From Undaria pinnatifida (taxonomy: Eukaryota > Sar > Phaeophyceae > Laminariales > Alariaceae): a stretch of 64,000 bases of DNA. This document shows, one piece after another, positions 26,601-43,994 of this stretch. Each line of letters opens with the position of its first letter. Position 1 is the first letter of the stretch. Position numbers and translations under genes: made by a program. The notes beneath the pieces are model-generated. The model saw nothing but the letters and a program-made list of their open reading frames with translations, searched no databases and had not been told where the DNA came from. The stretch is taken from NCBI GenBank assembly GCA_012845835.1, contig JABAKD010000024.1:7839103-7903102 (forward strand). Direction: 5' to 3'.

Positions 26601-28662
26601 TAGGGCATTCGTCCATGAGGAAAGAACGCCAGGAGAACAAATATATACTCGTCAGTCGATACAACCAGAAAAATAGCTCGACTGAGCGTCTCTTTTCTCT
26701 TTTATTCATACTTTGAAGTATGTCCTGATTATCACGCCACTACGATGATCCAGGGATGCAGTGAGGGTCTCCGCTCCTACTGGCACCCACTCCACAGCAG
26801 CCCATGCCGTTCGTTTCTTATTGCTATCGCGTGTCGTGTGCAGTGCGCAGTAAGCACCCTCTACGGGTCTCCGGATTTTCATCGATTAATCATGCACTTA
26901 CACCACCCTATGCTCTGTACATCAGCATTGCAACAAACTCTAAGCACGGGGTTTAAATGCTGTTATCTTCAAAATCGACGTTGGCCACAGTTTTGGAGAG
27001 ATGCCCGTCTTGTCTTCATATCTCAGAATCAAGTAAGAATTTCGTCCGCACCGATTATTGAACTCACCGTAGAATGTATGTGGTCGTATACCCTTGTAAC
27101 TCACGGAGTACGTAACCTTTTCGAAGTTATGGTACAATACATTACTAGGTGCACGTCTACTCGCAAACGCGACAGGCTGCAGGGGCTACGATAAGAGGAC
27201 GCCATTCAATCACCCACGGGGCGAATGACAGGACCAATCAATGCGTTGTACAACTTTCAAATTCTCACCAGGTACTGCCGTACGTACTACTGCTGTAAAT
27301 GACAAATACCTGGTACAAGAGTACCAGGCAGCCGTTCCTGTGTATTTACAAGGCATAATAATACCGCAACGATAACGTAGCAAAATGGATTTCGGAATGG
27401 CATGTGGTATGAAAACGGCCATACTTCACACGACATCTTGCAGCTTGGTACCGTAGTGGAAATATCGAAAAAAAACTTCCACGGGCTTGCAAGTTGCAAG
27501 TGTTCACTTACCACGAGTTCCCTTCTTCGGATGCGTCTTGATCCTCGTCGGCAACCTCCCCGGTTTCGTCGTACAGACTTCGTCTTTCAGGGTCAGACAA
27601 CACCGAGTGAACCACAGACAGCGCTTGGAAACGACCCTTTGCAGCAGCGTCGCCGGGGCATTTATCTGGGTGCTGTGTCAAAGGGGGCAAACAAAAAGCA
27701 CCAGCGGGTGTCCAACACAGCAACAGCACACAAGGCAACAGCAGTGGGGAACCAACACTGCAACAGCATATCACCATGGTCATGTTCTTTTGTGTTGCTT
27801 CGAAACGAGCATACGGAGATGGCAAAAAAAGATATTGTACCTCAGCTGTGATATCGAGGATATCGTCGAAACTCATCTTTGCAAGCTGAGTGTGATACTG
27901 CTATCGTGTGTGTTATGATATGGGACGTGCGTGTCCCCACGAACGATGTCGATAGGTACTGTAGGTGGCTCTCCGGGGTGCTGAATGTACCAGGTATAGA
28001 CACACCCCGTAACAAGCGCGATCGAAATATCCACTTGGAAATATCACACGCAGCTTGCAAAGCTGTTTTGATTTTTGGTCGATCTCACAGCTGATGTGTA
28101 TTTTATCATTTTAAATATACCGTATCATGTTCGTTTGTTCGTTTGTTTGTTTGTTTGTTTTTCCTCACACATCTACGAGTAATTTCCAGCTTCTGAACAA
28201 GCCGTGGTCCCTTCCCCCCCCAGGTTCTTGTCGCACATTCAGCAATCCCACTGCTCGTCGATTTTTCATCGAGTACAATCGTATTCACCAGCTGGTATTC
28301 ACGCTATCGCGCTTTCCTCAAGTCAATTTGTGCACAAGAAAAAGTCCCAACGAATGTATACGAGTATGCACTCTGCGGGGCTCGAACTCACGAAACTGAC
28401 CTATACAAGGAACGAGGATAACCTGATACGCCACGCCACCGGGGCGACCGGTGACGCATCTTATACACGAGTACCCAGGGTCGTTTTGGGCGAAATTCAA
28501 AAATGGCGCGAATTAGGTTACTTTTATTACTCTTTTACTCACACATTTGAGAGCGACCTTGAAGTATGCTTTCTTTATCTCCGCCGTGGTTGCCGTGGGC
28601 TGAACCCCAAGTACATCGTACAGAGACCGATTTTCTCCAAATTCTGTCTCGACGGAATCCAT
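23449..28662 (-). CDS. DNAJC9: DNAJC9-type J-domain protein (H3-H4/Hsp70 co-chaperone family)
   Basis: Seven exons on the minus strand: 28543-28662, 27512-27672, 26388-26460, 25808-25904, 25055-25194, 24189-24296 and 23449-23616. They encode 288 residues, near the 260 of human DNAJC9. The J domain starts SLYDVLGVQPTATTAEIKKA, and the HPDK motif opens exon 2 directly after a phase-0 intron. It ends with SVLSDPERRSLYDETGE. The family-specific region follows: DYWRNLFPKITVADITSF, EKKDILEAYEKRKGNM and RMRAVIDVAIQNGEAPAF. A basic Lys/Arg tail fits a nuclear protein. All intron phases agree. In animals DNAJC9 recruits Hsp70 to histone H3-H4; that role here is inferred from family. The gene converges on dynactin and diverges from ADAT2. 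Confidence 0.93.
24189..24296 (-). CDS. DNAJC9: DNAJC9 exon 6
   Basis: 108 bp, phase 0: EAAEAEELMSKLRGRHENKK then SEASLSTHRAREFDSM. Acceptor gaacag, donor ATG|gtgagg. Confidence 0.9.
25055..25194 (-). CDS. DNAJC9: DNAJC9 exon 5
   Basis: 140 bp. Two bases complete Ala, then DEDRMRAVIDVAIQNGEAPA and a Lys/Arg-rich tail ending KTKMDK. Donor AAG|gtcggg. Confidence 0.93.
25808..25904 (-). CDS. DNAJC9: DNAJC9 exon 4
   Basis: 97 bp: GSDEEKKDILEAYEKRKGNM then SAVIDSIMLATE, plus one base. Acceptor acctgcag, donor G|gtgagc. Confidence 0.93.
26388..26460 (-). CDS. DNAJC9: DNAJC9 exon 3
   Basis: 73 bp. One base completes Trp, then SDYWRNLFPKITVADITSFS and GKYK. Donor AAG|gtgagg. Confidence 0.93.
27512..27672 (-). 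CDS. DNAJC9: DNAJC9 exon 2 (HPDK motif)
   Basis: 161 bp, starts HPDKCPGDAAAKGRFQALSV and ends within the codon for Trp (donor TG|gtaagt). The HPD tripeptide needed to stimulate Hsp70 ATPase is intact. Confidence 0.95.
27838..27900 (-). repeat. MSFDEI-type micro-repeat, copy a (in DNAJC9 intron 1)
   Basis: Reads CAGCTTGCAAAGATGAGTTT on the minus strand, then MSFDDILDITAEVQYLFLP. It is intronic: DNAJC9 has its own start and J-domain exon upstream. The same module recurs at 28023, 38262, 52075, 56550, 56660, 63120 and 63610. Confidence 0.8.
28023..28110 (+). repeat. MSFDEI-type micro-repeat, copy b
   Basis: CACGCAGCTTGCAAAG followed by TCGATCTCACAGCTGATGTG and TATTTTAT. The start codon is lost. 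It lies in inverted orientation to copy a, 120 bp away. Confidence 0.72.
28165..28455 (-). repeat. SINE-like family B copy (tRNA-like head)
   Basis: Minus-strand copy spanning the promoter-like head (complement of GGTCGCCCCGGTGGCG, and GGTCAGTTTCGTGAGTTCGA as box B) to the CTGGAAATTACTCG tail. It inserts in DNAJC9 intron 1. Confidence 0.8.
28543..28662 (-). CDS. DNAJC9: DNAJC9 exon 1
   Basis: Start codon at 28660-28662, 40 codons: MDSVETEFGENRSLYDVLGV then QPTATTAEIKKAYFKVALKC. Donor TGT|gtgagt, phase 0. Confidence 0.93.
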
Positions 28663-28870
28663 GTCAATTGACTGCGCCTCGTGTACCTGGCGTGGTGTCT
28701 ACGCTCTAGAAATGAAGTCTGCCGTCTGCTCTCTGGTTTGAGGTTTGAGGCACACTCCGGGTGTACGGGTTTGCAATATATGCAGAAGCGTTCTGGATAT
28801 TTAAATTTGGACGATACGGGGCGTTCGGGATGCCGTCCCCTATACCAATGCTTGATTGCCACAGCTCAAG
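28663..28870. promoter_or_regulatory. 208-bp divergent promoter region, DNAJC9 / ADAT2
   Basis: Separates the two start codons in head-to-head order and must contain both 5' UTRs and core promoters. Weak AT-rich motifs GCAATATATGC and GATATTTAAATTTG lie near 28770-28810. No strong TATA box is identified, so which elements drive which gene is open. Confidence 0.65.
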
Positions 28871-34116
<5,246 letters not shown>

Positions 34117-35214
34117 GGCAGGCCAAAAACGCTTTTGCTCTACAAAAAGAAAATACTGCAAGAACACATGTCGGCGCTCTGATGCCCCCGTGCACTCACT
34201 CTCATAAACTGGAAACTAAGCAGCTACATTTGTTCCTTGTTCGACGACCAGTTAGTGTGACGTCGGGCGTTAGTTGCAGGTGTTTTGTGGCTATAGCTTT
34301 CAGTTCTGTTTCCTCGGCTTTTAGTCGACCCGGCGTCACAAAATACTACTATTGATACCAGTGCGGCGTGATGAGGTTCATGTGTCACTTGACGTTCGCC
34401 CCTTTCCTGAGAAGAACCTCCGCTGAAAGCTTCCTCGTTTGAAAATCGTCGTACGGCCTGCCAAGGAGGTGTTTCTCTTTGGGACTCGATAACTTTCGCT
34501 GGATCCTTGTTCGACGAAACGTCATTTAGTACCGAAATTGAGCACCCTGTTCCTGTTGCTTGTTCTAATTAATTTTAACGCAAGGAATGCTTGACGACTA
34601 TGACCGAGTTTCGCGTTTTCGTCCCACTTGTATTGTAACCAGCACCGGAACCCAAAAGAAGGAAGACAATCCCCGAACAAGACCCTGCGCAGGGAGTGAG
34701 TGCAACAGGATCGTAGGCTCCAGCCGGCGTCCAGCTTTAAGGGCATGACGGGTCGTCAACGGCACACAGGATTAGAGGGACGCGAAGGAAGCTTTCGCAA
34801 GACGCGAAACTTGAGGATTCTCTCGCTCTTCTTGCTACGTACCCAGTGCTTGGCCTACGTACCGTTCAAATCGGCAGTCACGAAGGAAGGGCCAAGGTCG
34901 ATTTTTTATTTTTTGATTGGAGTAGGAACGGTGGTGGTACGCGTGCGGTTGGTAATTTGCACTGAGCAAATGCCCCTTCACACCAAAATTATCGGTGCCC
35001 CTCAGAAAATAGCCGCCAACCATTTGCGTCGCAGGGCAGAGGTTGTGGTAGCGCATCGAACCTTTATCGCGGGAACTATTTTGGTGATACGAGAGGGGAG
35101 TTTTTAGTAATACAAGTCATTTCCGTCCAGCAGGGTGACAAGTAGCCCAATCGTTTAAACTGCCACCTTTGCTGGATGGGTCTTCATTGACGGGAGGAAA
35201 AAATCAAAATAACA

Positions 35215-35450
35215 CGTTCTGTTCCTTGTTCTCAATTCGTTGAAACGTCACATCACGGGTTGGTTGGGAAAAATCAATAAAATTCGACGAGCAATGGGAA
35301 CGGTGAACCCTACTGGGCCATAACAAACAAGAACGAAGGCATGGACTGAGGGGGGGAAAGCAAGACACCTGTGACAACGGCTTGTCCAGAAGGTCGTTGA
35401 GTGTAGACGCTCCTTCGAATTGAGCTGGAACGTAAAAGTGACGATATAAA
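35215..35450 (+). repeat. SINE-like family B copy
   Basis: Carries AATCAATAAAATTCGACGAG, then GGGGGGGAAAG, ACACCTGTGACAACGGCTTG and TCCAGAAGGTC. It aligns with 46850-46980. An extra ~30 bp separates the last two blocks. Confidence 0.72.
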
Positions 35451-36459
35451 TGGAGGCCGCTTCTTTTGTGCTTGTTCCATTGGGGACGTAGACATAGCTT
35501 CATCCAGACGGATATAATAATCCTTGCTCAAGTTTCAAGGTCACATCTCCTCGATTGACACAATAGATTATGTAGGCAGTTTTTGTATGTCTTGGCTGTT
35601 TTGTATCGTGGCCAGTCTGCTTTCCACGTATGGATTGGAAGCTTCTGGCTTTGCGGCGTCGTCTTTGCCGCATTGTCACCGGACCACCTGTCCGTCATCG
35701 GCTCACAGCACCAGACCACCTTGCCGTTATCGGCCCACAGCATGCGCAGACCAGACCGGGTGTCACCTTGTATTGCTGACCTGATATTTGCCCACTCGCA
35801 TCCTCTGATATTCGACTTGCAACCTGTACCCGAGTATTCGATGTGTATGGAACAAAGAACAGCGCCGGTTTGGTGGGATCAGCTCAGGATATGGTACGGA
35901 CAGTTTGATTATATAGCGGCTGCAGGATGGAGTTTCGTTCTCTCAATAGCCTGGTCCTCCAAACCCAACCAATTTGTTGTTCGCTAACGCACTTCGTGGT
36001 ATACTCAAAGCAAGGTTGGGCCGATAGGGCATAAAAAGCACAACCCCGCCGCGCGGACAGCGGCCTAGGTGAGACGCCGTCCTCTACAAAAAGTATGTAT
36101 GTGCAAGCGCTCAGCTCCACGGTCGGCTCACGCCGCCCGATATGCTCGCGCAAGGAATAACACAACTAAACGTGAAGGAAGCAGGAAAAGTAGCCAATGT
36201 TTGGTTCAACTAGCGATTTGATCATGCCAAGAGCTGTGCAGAGCTGATTGCCCTGTGTTGTGTTGTGTGCATGTTGGCGATGTCACATTCTGATAGACAG
36301 CACGGGTGTAATTTTGCGAGAAAAGCATGAGGACCGAGAGGGAGGGCAATCGATGAAGAAAGCAAAGACGAGTACACACGTACATACCGGTACCTGGTAC
36401 CTGGTACTTTGCTTGATATCATACCTAGATACCTAGTAGTAGTGCGTTCGAAAGAAAGC

Positions 36460-36840
36460 ACAGCAATTGCACAGCACCGCAGGGCAAGGCACGGCACCAC
36501 ACCGCATTGCGCTGCGCGCTGCTGAGTTATAGCTGAGCTGAGCTGAGCTGCGCTGTGAGTGCATTTTTTGCAATACAACAACGTAGCAACAATGTAGTAC
36601 TTGTAATACAACAATGTAGAGTATTTGTACTGCAACAAAAGTACGTGCAAACCTGGTGTGGTGTACCTCGGAAGTGCTGGCCTGTGTGATTCTTCGTCGA
36701 ATGAGACCTGGCATGTACGAAAGAGCAAGTACAGCACAGCACCCAACACGGCCCAGCACGGCCCAGCACCGCACCGCACGGCAGGGCACGGCATGGCACC
36801 GCACCACACGGCGCTGTTCTGCTGAGCTAGCGCTGCGGTG
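36460..36840. repeat. GGCAC/GCTGA low-complexity arrays
   Basis: Pentamer-rich stretches (GCACGGCACC, AGCTGAGCTGAGCTG) at 36470-36560 and 36730-36840, inverted relative to each other. Similar sequence is found at 53695-53850. Confidence 0.75.
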
Positions 36841-37559
36841 CGCTGCTGGAGTCGTTTCTTGTGAAGCACAGTGAGTTTGGACTTGAAAATTGGGGGCACT
36901 GGACTTGGCATAGTAGCAGTGTGCATGAAGATCTGTCGCGAATCGTGCCCTACTGTGGCAACCCGAGTTCGATTCTCCGATTGGACACTATGTCACGAAT
37001 CGTGCCCTAGTGCAGCGAGATCTAGAGTCAAGGCGAGACAGACAAATATATCTAGCCTACTAGTATCGCAGGATCCACACGTGGGCTGTCTGTAGCACGC
37101 CTCAGATATCCATAATGACTGACCTCCGAAGGACCGATACGACCGAGTCCAGAGGGCGCTTGTACGTCCGTAGGGGGAAGAGAGCAAGTTCCCTGTGCAG
37201 GTGCTCAAGGTATGAAGTCTCCCAAGAAAGTGGTGTGTAGATGGTAACGTGAATATTTATTCGCAGGGTCTATGAACGTGGACCCAAGGAATTGTGTCCG
37301 GGTGGGGCAGTCACACCCGATTTAGGGAGGGGGCGTAAATAGCGTGGACCCTACTATCACGAAAACATAGTAACTCTTGAAATTGTCACGGAACCGTAAC
37401 AGAAACACTAGAATCCGGCTCGATCTCGTCGAGATGTCTGTGAACACTCAAAATGCATAATATGTTTTCCCCCGACGTCTTGACAACAAAATCCTATGAC
37501 ATTCGTTCCAGAACTTTCTATTCCCGATTAGGCCAACTATTATTACTATTAATATATTC

Positions 37560-37745
37560 CCGATATCACTTTTATATGTTTCTGGCGGAGGCATGATTTG
37601 CGTCAGCTGTGATATATGCTTGTACCACCTTTGGTTTGTGTTTTTTTCTTTGGGTTATATTCCTCAGCTCCAGAGTTTGATTGGCGCCTGTCCTGTGACC
37701 ACGGACTTGATTATGCGAGTTAATGTGAGAACAACAACCAACTAG
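37560..37745 (+). repeat. repeat family C, truncated copy
   Basis: Shares CACTTTTATA, GGCGGAGGCATG, GCGTCAGCTGTGAT, TACCACCTTTGGTTTG and GATTATGCGAGTTAAT with 44345-44625 (same strand) and 54095-54378 (inverted). Confidence 0.82.
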
Positions 37746-38127
37746 ACAATTTCCTCTTCAACAACGAAAATTTGCGTTATCATTAATATCATGGCGTTTT
37801 CCCCAGGGGAGGGGGGTGGAAACTGTCGGCTCTCCCTCGTCCCGTATCCCCTGCCCCTGTTAGAAATGTGGTGGTGCCTGACCGATGACGGTCTTCAGAG
37901 GCTAACACAGAGTCGTGGCGAGACGAGCTCGAGCCTGACTGATGATGGTTTAGACGATGGTGGATCACTTTAAATGGGCTCTCGTTGGGCCAACAAAAAC
38001 TTATGTCACTATGAACTATCCAAGTCCAGATGCAGATGTGAAGAGTGAACTCGATGTGCAAGCACTCGTGTCTCGTCCTTTTTACTCTAACAAATAATAT
38101 CGTATGGTGGTATCCACTACATACGAC

Positions 38128-38240
38128 ACCCAGGTCAATCTTACGCACATCACTGTGAGTAAACACTTCGATCTTACGCACGTGACCTAGTCAACGCTTT
38201 GATCTTACGCACGTGACCCGTCAACGCGTTATTACTTGGT
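38128..38240 (+). repeat. ~33-bp tandem repeat (ATCTTACGCAC)
   Basis: TCTTACGCACRTSAC recurs at about 38139, 38173 and 38206 with CAACGCTTTG-like spacers. Confidence 0.75.
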
Positions 38241-38261
38241 GGAACGCAGTACCATATATAG

Positions 38262-38345
38262 TTATCACACACAGCTTGCAAAGATGAGTTTCGACGAAAT
38301 CTTCGATCTCACAGCTGGAGTGTATTTTCATTTTTTATAATATAT
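38262..38345 (+). repeat. MSFDEI-type micro-repeat, copy c, with 18-codon ORF
   Basis: ATG at 38284 gives MSFDEIFDLTAGVYFHFL then TAA at 38338. Preceded by ACACAGCTTGCAAAG. It is the best-preserved copy in the window. Confidence 0.8.
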
Positions 38346-39239
38346 ATATGTGTCCTCTTCCATACCAAAGAAAACAACTTCTATCACATGGTTCGACAGC
38401 TTACCCAGTACTCTGCATACGCTTATTTGACTACCTGGTATGTAATGGACATCTACCTATAGACTATACGATGAATTCCTTGTGAATCGTACTCTTTAAC
38501 AGCCCCCCCCCTCCCCCGTTCCCTATCCCGGCTATTGCACGCGGCTGACCTGCCCTCTGCTCCCGACAGATAAACATCAACAAACGGAAGCCAATTCAGA
38601 GAAGCCGCGTTCCATGCCTGCACCTACCATTACTCTATCTGTGTCGCTACCCCATCTCGTCCCTTGCCCCGGCTGTTTACTAGGCGCTTCTTTCCTTTCT
38701 ACTAGAACCCTGGACACCCAGAGGGGATATTCCATGGTAGACGACCTCACGTACCCCCCAAATGCCTGCGACGCCCACTTCCCTTTTATGTGGATCACCC
38801 GTGGCTGTGCTCCCATCTCCGCTGGCCTTGTCGCTCCCCCTCTCCTTCCGGAGTGCGGCGTGCATTCCTCCGGTCTTCTCCCAACTGCTACTACTAACAG
38901 TGTGTAATAAAGGTATAGGATGGATTTTTTTTTCAGGATGGGATTTATTCTCTTTTTTTGGTCGAGAAATCGTCAAAAACATTTATTTCCAACCGATTTT
39001 TTTTCGTCCCCCTCTTGGTCAATATTCAATATTGGATAAAGGAATAGAGGCGCCGAACGTGAAAACTTGACGTGGCTTCGCGTACCATCTGCCGGCGTCG
39101 TGGTTTCATGGGCAATTTTTTTTTGTGGTCCTTTTTACAAGAAAAATAAAGTGAAAAAGGTAACAATAATAAATAATACTCCGAGTAAAAATAATATAGT
39201 CTATCTAGTCTAATAATTTATCGTTTCCCGTCAGATAAG

Positions 39240-39440
39240 AAGTTAGACTATATCAACAGCGTTGGGTTTCGAAAGCAACTGAGTTAACTCGTCACACGAC
39301 GCGTATGAAAATACGTGGAAGTGCCCCTTTACAATTGGAAACCCGTTTTTGGGGACACAATTACTTGGATTTAGGATAGAGAGGGGTTCGGAGGGCTCTC
39401 AAGCTTTATTTTTCCCCATCCGCCGGAGGATAAAATATTT
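39240..39440 (+). repeat. repeat family D copy 1
   Basis: AGCGTTGGGTTTCGAAAGCA, ACTGAGTTAACTCGTCACAC, GACGCGTATGAAAATACGTG and TTTTCCCCATCCGCCGGAGG. Other copies lie at 40575-40690 (inverted) and 41505-41625. Confidence 0.8.
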
Positions 39441-40574
39441 ATATAGGTCTATATACACTATATAGTCTAAATCAGCAACAACATCCCGCTGCTTCTGTCT
39501 CTGTTGCGTGGGCACTCCCTCCTTTCTACCTCTACCCGTTGTCGTGTTCGTTACTCGCTGCTGCTGTGCTGCTGCTGTACCATGCTGCTGATGCTGCCGA
39601 GACTTATTTTTCCCATCATTCTTTCCCCTGGAACCACCCCCCCCCCTACTACCCGGTTCGTTCTACATATTTATTTCCTTTCCATTCCGGCGAACAGTCT
39701 GAGACTGTTCCGACATCCTTACAATAATTCTCGCTAGGAAAAGTTTGCTGCGCCCGTCGTCACATGTGGTGCTTTGAGTGCCACTGAATCTGCGTGACGG
39801 CTGCGAGCGCGGCGGTACAACGAGGTGCGTACCCCAAATGCTTGTGCTAGCTATGTCACGCCGTGGTATCTGTTGAGAGTATGAACCTTGGATTCAAATC
39901 GCTCTATTCACACACACACATTCGAGCAGTCTATTCGCACGAAAACAGCAGCATCAATCAGCTTTTGGGAGCCGCTGGCGCATTTATTTTTACAAATAAT
40001 CGTTCAATCGGTCTTTACTCACGCTTGCGTTGTTCAATTTTTATATCATAATCGTGCGATTCACATCGGACAAGCTGTCCACGTGCTCGTTTTGTAAGAG
40101 GACGCGAGGGTCCCACCGATCTCGCGCCAGATCCGCCGGGCTCGCTCCCTTGTCTAGGCTGGCCATTGTGTCTTTTGGGTAGGACCATAACAGCGAGATG
40201 TATCACCGAGCCCTCTGGCACGGGCTTAGCATCTTCTCCAGGGTCCCGTCGTATTTTTCTTGAACAGCAGTGCCTCGCCAAAAGGTGGCGACGCCTGCTG
40301 AACTCGAACTTTCAAGACGCAAAAGACGCAAGCAAGGGTGGTAGGTTTAAAGACGCTGAGTTAGCCCAGTGACAGGTAGGTATCACTTCGTGCATCACTG
40401 TTGGTTGTGCCACCTTGTGACCCACTGGCCGTGAAGAGCGGTAACCCTACCGCACCTGCTGTGAAAGGACATGTTGTGCAAAGTTTACAACCCCCCACGG
40501 AGAAACCCCCCCGCCGGAGAATACAACAGGATGACATACGATATGTGCTGCAATCTTCTTGTCTTGATTTTTTT

Positions 40575-40695
40575 TTTTTTTTTTTCATCCTCCGGCGGAT
40601 GGGGAAAAATAAAGCTTTTTTAGCTCACCACACTTTCTTCGACGTATTTTCATACGCGTCGTGTGTCGATTTAACTCTTCTTGTCTTGAGTGTTT
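40575..40695 (-). repeat. repeat family D copy 2 (inverted)
   Basis: CATCCTCCGGCGGATGGGGA then CATACGCGTCGTGTGTCGAT, the complement of copies 1 and 3. Confidence 0.8.
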
Positions 40696-41504
40696 TCCCA
40701 CACTATAATTATTACTATGTGTATAGCTACCAGGTAATGATTATTACGACGTACCAGAAAATTACCTGATTATCACCGATTCACACCTTCCCCCCACTCT
40801 GCTTTTCTTTTATATCATTCGTAGCGAGTTTGCAAGTAATTACTAAGTGGTCTATTGTACCGTTTCTTGGGAGTTGTTGAGCGTGTTGCGGGCTCGTGCA
40901 CACGCTGTACATTACAATAGCTGACACAGGTCACATAGCATAGCACCCATATGCCAAAAGAAAGCTGGTTAACAACACAAGAGACCGGTGACAAGGCAAT
41001 TTCTTCGAGAGGATAGATAAGCAGGGTTTTTGCGCCGCGACGCCGCCTCACCACACTGCACAACGTCAGGCTGGCTTGTTTCCGTCCCGCTTGTTTTTGC
41101 CCAGCCGAAGCATTCTGCAGGCGCATTGGTAAGATAGTCTATGTATACATACCGTGGCTGGTGTAGAGCAACACTGCTGTTCGTAGTACTGTCTTCTGCT
41201 CTTGTGCGGAGTGGATTACCATTCTGTGGCGCTTCGTGGTACCCTTGGCATATCGCAGCCAGTTAGGTTATTGGTGGTGCGACCATTTCTGATGCTAGAA
41301 AGCAAGCAACAACAACTGACAATAATAACAGTTTAACTGTTGACAGTACGTATGGCACCATGTGAGGCACATTACACCAAAGCACGCAACGCATTCCTTT
41401 CACACGCATCCGTATACAACGGCAGCTTGCGCTGCCGGGGTTGTAACGAAGACCACTGATAGGGACAGCTCACGCTATCCCTACAATGGGATCCGAAGGG
41501 TGCG

Positions 41505-41625
41505 CCAGCTAGCGTTGGGCTGCGAAAGCAACTGAGTTAAATCGACACACGACGCGTATGAAAATTCGTGGAGTGTGGTAAGCATATATTTTTCCCCATC
41601 CGCCGGAGGATGAAAAAAAAAAAAA
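41505..41625 (+). repeat. repeat family D copy 3
   Basis: GCGTTGGGCTGCGAAAGCAA, ACTGAGTTAAATCGACACAC and CCCCATCCGCCGGAGGATGA, closest to copy 2. Confidence 0.8.
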
Positions 41626-42543
41626 TCCTTTCTCGAGCTCTCTCCGTCTTGTTTTGTTTCCTTGTGCACCAAGACAGACACACCAGGAGTGACTTCACAC
41701 CAGGAGTGATTGTCGGCACCGAATTGTGCGTAATTCTACATTTTTTATTTTGCGGTCATTTATGTAGAGAGTGCTGCTCCCGTACGAATGTCACACGATC
41801 ACGCTTTTCAATGCCTCATAACAAAGCGTTTGTTAACAAAGTCGAACAAAAAAGGCGCATGACGTACTACTATTAATACTGCTGTTCATGATTTTATTGT
41901 AAAAATAACATTAGATATCATGGTCGAGCAACAAGCAGGCACTATTCTGTCCGGTCGATAGCCGCGCAGGAGAGTGTGTTGTGTGGCGGGCATTTGGTCA
42001 CGGTAAACCACATGTGGGTTTTGTCATTCTTTATGCACGGCGTGCTGAAATTTGTGGATAAATGAAAGTTTAACACCGCATGTGGTCCAGTTGGGCCAGA
42101 AATGCATCCAGCGGATACTGCTATAGACTATACTACCGCTGTACCTGTCATGTGGTAAGAAGTCATAATAAGTCAAATGATATCTTGATAAATACAAGTC
42201 AGAAGCGCACACTCTAGACTAAGTTGAGAATTCAGGGTGGAATAGGTCCAAGGAAGTAAGAGGTCAAGACACCTACATACGAGTACCTGGTATATTGGAG
42301 TTGATTTTAGCTCGTCGTCGTGGGTAGATGTTGGATTAGGATATGGATCTATCCGGGTAGCTGAAATATGTAAAATATACGGGTTGTTGTAAAATAGGTG
42401 GAAAGGTCGTCGTTGGGTACTACGTAGATTCCAGGAAGAAATGGAGACGAATATGAAAGTCGTGGTACAGAACTGATTGCCAGCAAGCATAGTTGTAAGG
42501 TCTCGGTAAGTTTTGGGAGCAGATTTCCCGGGGTTTGTCATGA

Positions 42544-43994
42544 GTGATCTTTCATGTCAGAAGCTCGCTGGGTGTCGCTTGGAGCCGTCTCGAGTCGATG
42601 CACGATATGGCGCGGAAGAATGGCACCCCCTTGTACTTGTGCTTTATCGACCTCACCAAAGCATGTGACTCCGTCGACCAAACCCTTCTGTGGGATGTCC
42701 TTCCTCGTTTTGGCGTGCCACCGAGAATGCTCGCCGTCATCCGCCAATTCTACGACGACATGCAAGCGTGCGTGCGGTTGGATGATGCAGAATGCTCGGA
42801 TAAGTTCGACGTGGAGCAAGGTCTCAGGCAAGGATGCGTGCTCGCGCCACTGCTGTTCAACATGTTTTTCACGGCGGTACTGCGTGTGGCCGAGAAACGC
42901 TTCCTTCCTGATGCAGCCATTACGGACCACATGGTGCAGCTCCAACGAAAGGAGAAAGGCGAGAAGAAGGGCACTACACGCACAGGCAAAGTCGACGGGC
43001 GGGGGGGGAAGGAGGAGGAGGAGGTGCAGAGATAGTGGGGTATGCTGTTCGCGGACGATGCGGGCATCGTATCGCGATCATCAGAAGGGCTGGAGAGGAT
43101 GATGACGGTGATCGTGACTGCGTGCTCGGCGTTCGGGCTTACGGTTTCCGAGGCGAAAACAGAGATCCTGTGCCTGCCAACCGGAGGTGTGTGTGGGGGG
43201 TCGTTCACCATCGACGCAGCCGGCCAGGTATACAAACATACAATCGAGTTTGTGTACGTGGGCGGGGCTATCACCGCAGACAGAGAACTCTGCATCGAAA
43301 CACCGCATTGTCTTCAGAGGGCCTGGGCGTTCTTCCAGCGGTACAAGATAGAAATCTATGATCGCCCGGGTGTGTGTGCGCTCACGGTTGAAGGTGCGGT
43401 TGCTGAAAGCCGAGGTGATCGAGACACTACTCTACGGTTGCATGACGTGGAGCCCGAACGAGCCTGACCATGGCAGGCTACGACGGGTTCACCATTCCAT
43501 GCACCTCCGATGCCTCGGATGGCGGAAACGGAAGCGCGACGACCACACCCTATCGTACGCCGACGCGCTTGCCAACACAGCTTCCGAGAGCATAGAGACG
43601 ATAGTGCGCAAAACGGAGGATATTGTTTGCGGGATTTGTAGCACGCATGGGGGAGAAGCGTCTGCCACAGAGGGTGATATTTGGGGAGCTTATTGGGGGT
43701 AAGGGCTACTCAGGGGGGCAAGAGAAAGACTGGTTGGTGCACCTAAAGGAGGAGATGTCGGTCTTTGGAATGAAGTTCGAAGGGTGGCGAAAGGCTGTTC
43801 AGACGGCCGGCAGATGGTTTCGACGGGTAGAGGAGGGGGCCGAGTTATTCATGCGGAAAAGGCATGAGGCGGAGAGACGCAGAGCTGCAGAGCAACACGC
43901 AAAGGCCGCAGCAGCGCCATCCACCGTCAGCATCTCTAAATGGCCGGGGGGGGGGGGGGGAGGAGGAGGGGGGGCGTCCTGCCCAAGAGACTGA
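42544..43994 (+). pseudogene. 5'-truncated LINE reverse transcriptase (non-LTR), broken
   Basis: RT core: LYLCFIDLTKACDSVDQTLL, then QGLRQGCVLAPLLFNMFF, then the catalytic MLFADDAGIVSRS, followed by the thumb region VRLLKAEVIETLLYGCMTWS and a C-terminal basic tail. Breaks: an in-frame TAG at 43033 just before the FADD block, and frameshifts near 43370 and 43620. The endonuclease and first ORF are absent, as expected of a 5'-truncated LINE copy. A poly-G tract and (CCTTT)n follow downstream. It cannot encode an active enzyme as it stands. Confidence 0.92.

Larger units (their letters stand above)
34117..37560. other. intergenic, repeat-rich, no gene recognised
   Basis: Contains a family B SINE-like copy (35215-35450) and low-complexity GGCAC/GCTGA arrays (36460-36840). 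The remaining ORFs are short, lack conserved motifs and look like chance frames. Confidence 0.55.

Noticed and set aside
27508-27876. Single-exon reading of the DNAJC9 start as MSFDDILDITAE...HPDK
   Set aside because: The 5' part is a dispersed micro-repeat. A proper J-domain start (SLYDVLGV) is found at 28543-28662 and splices in phase to HPDK.
36222-36926. 234-codon minus-strand ORF rich in Cys/Ala
   Set aside because: Spans low-complexity GGCAC/GCTGA arrays and has no conserved motif.
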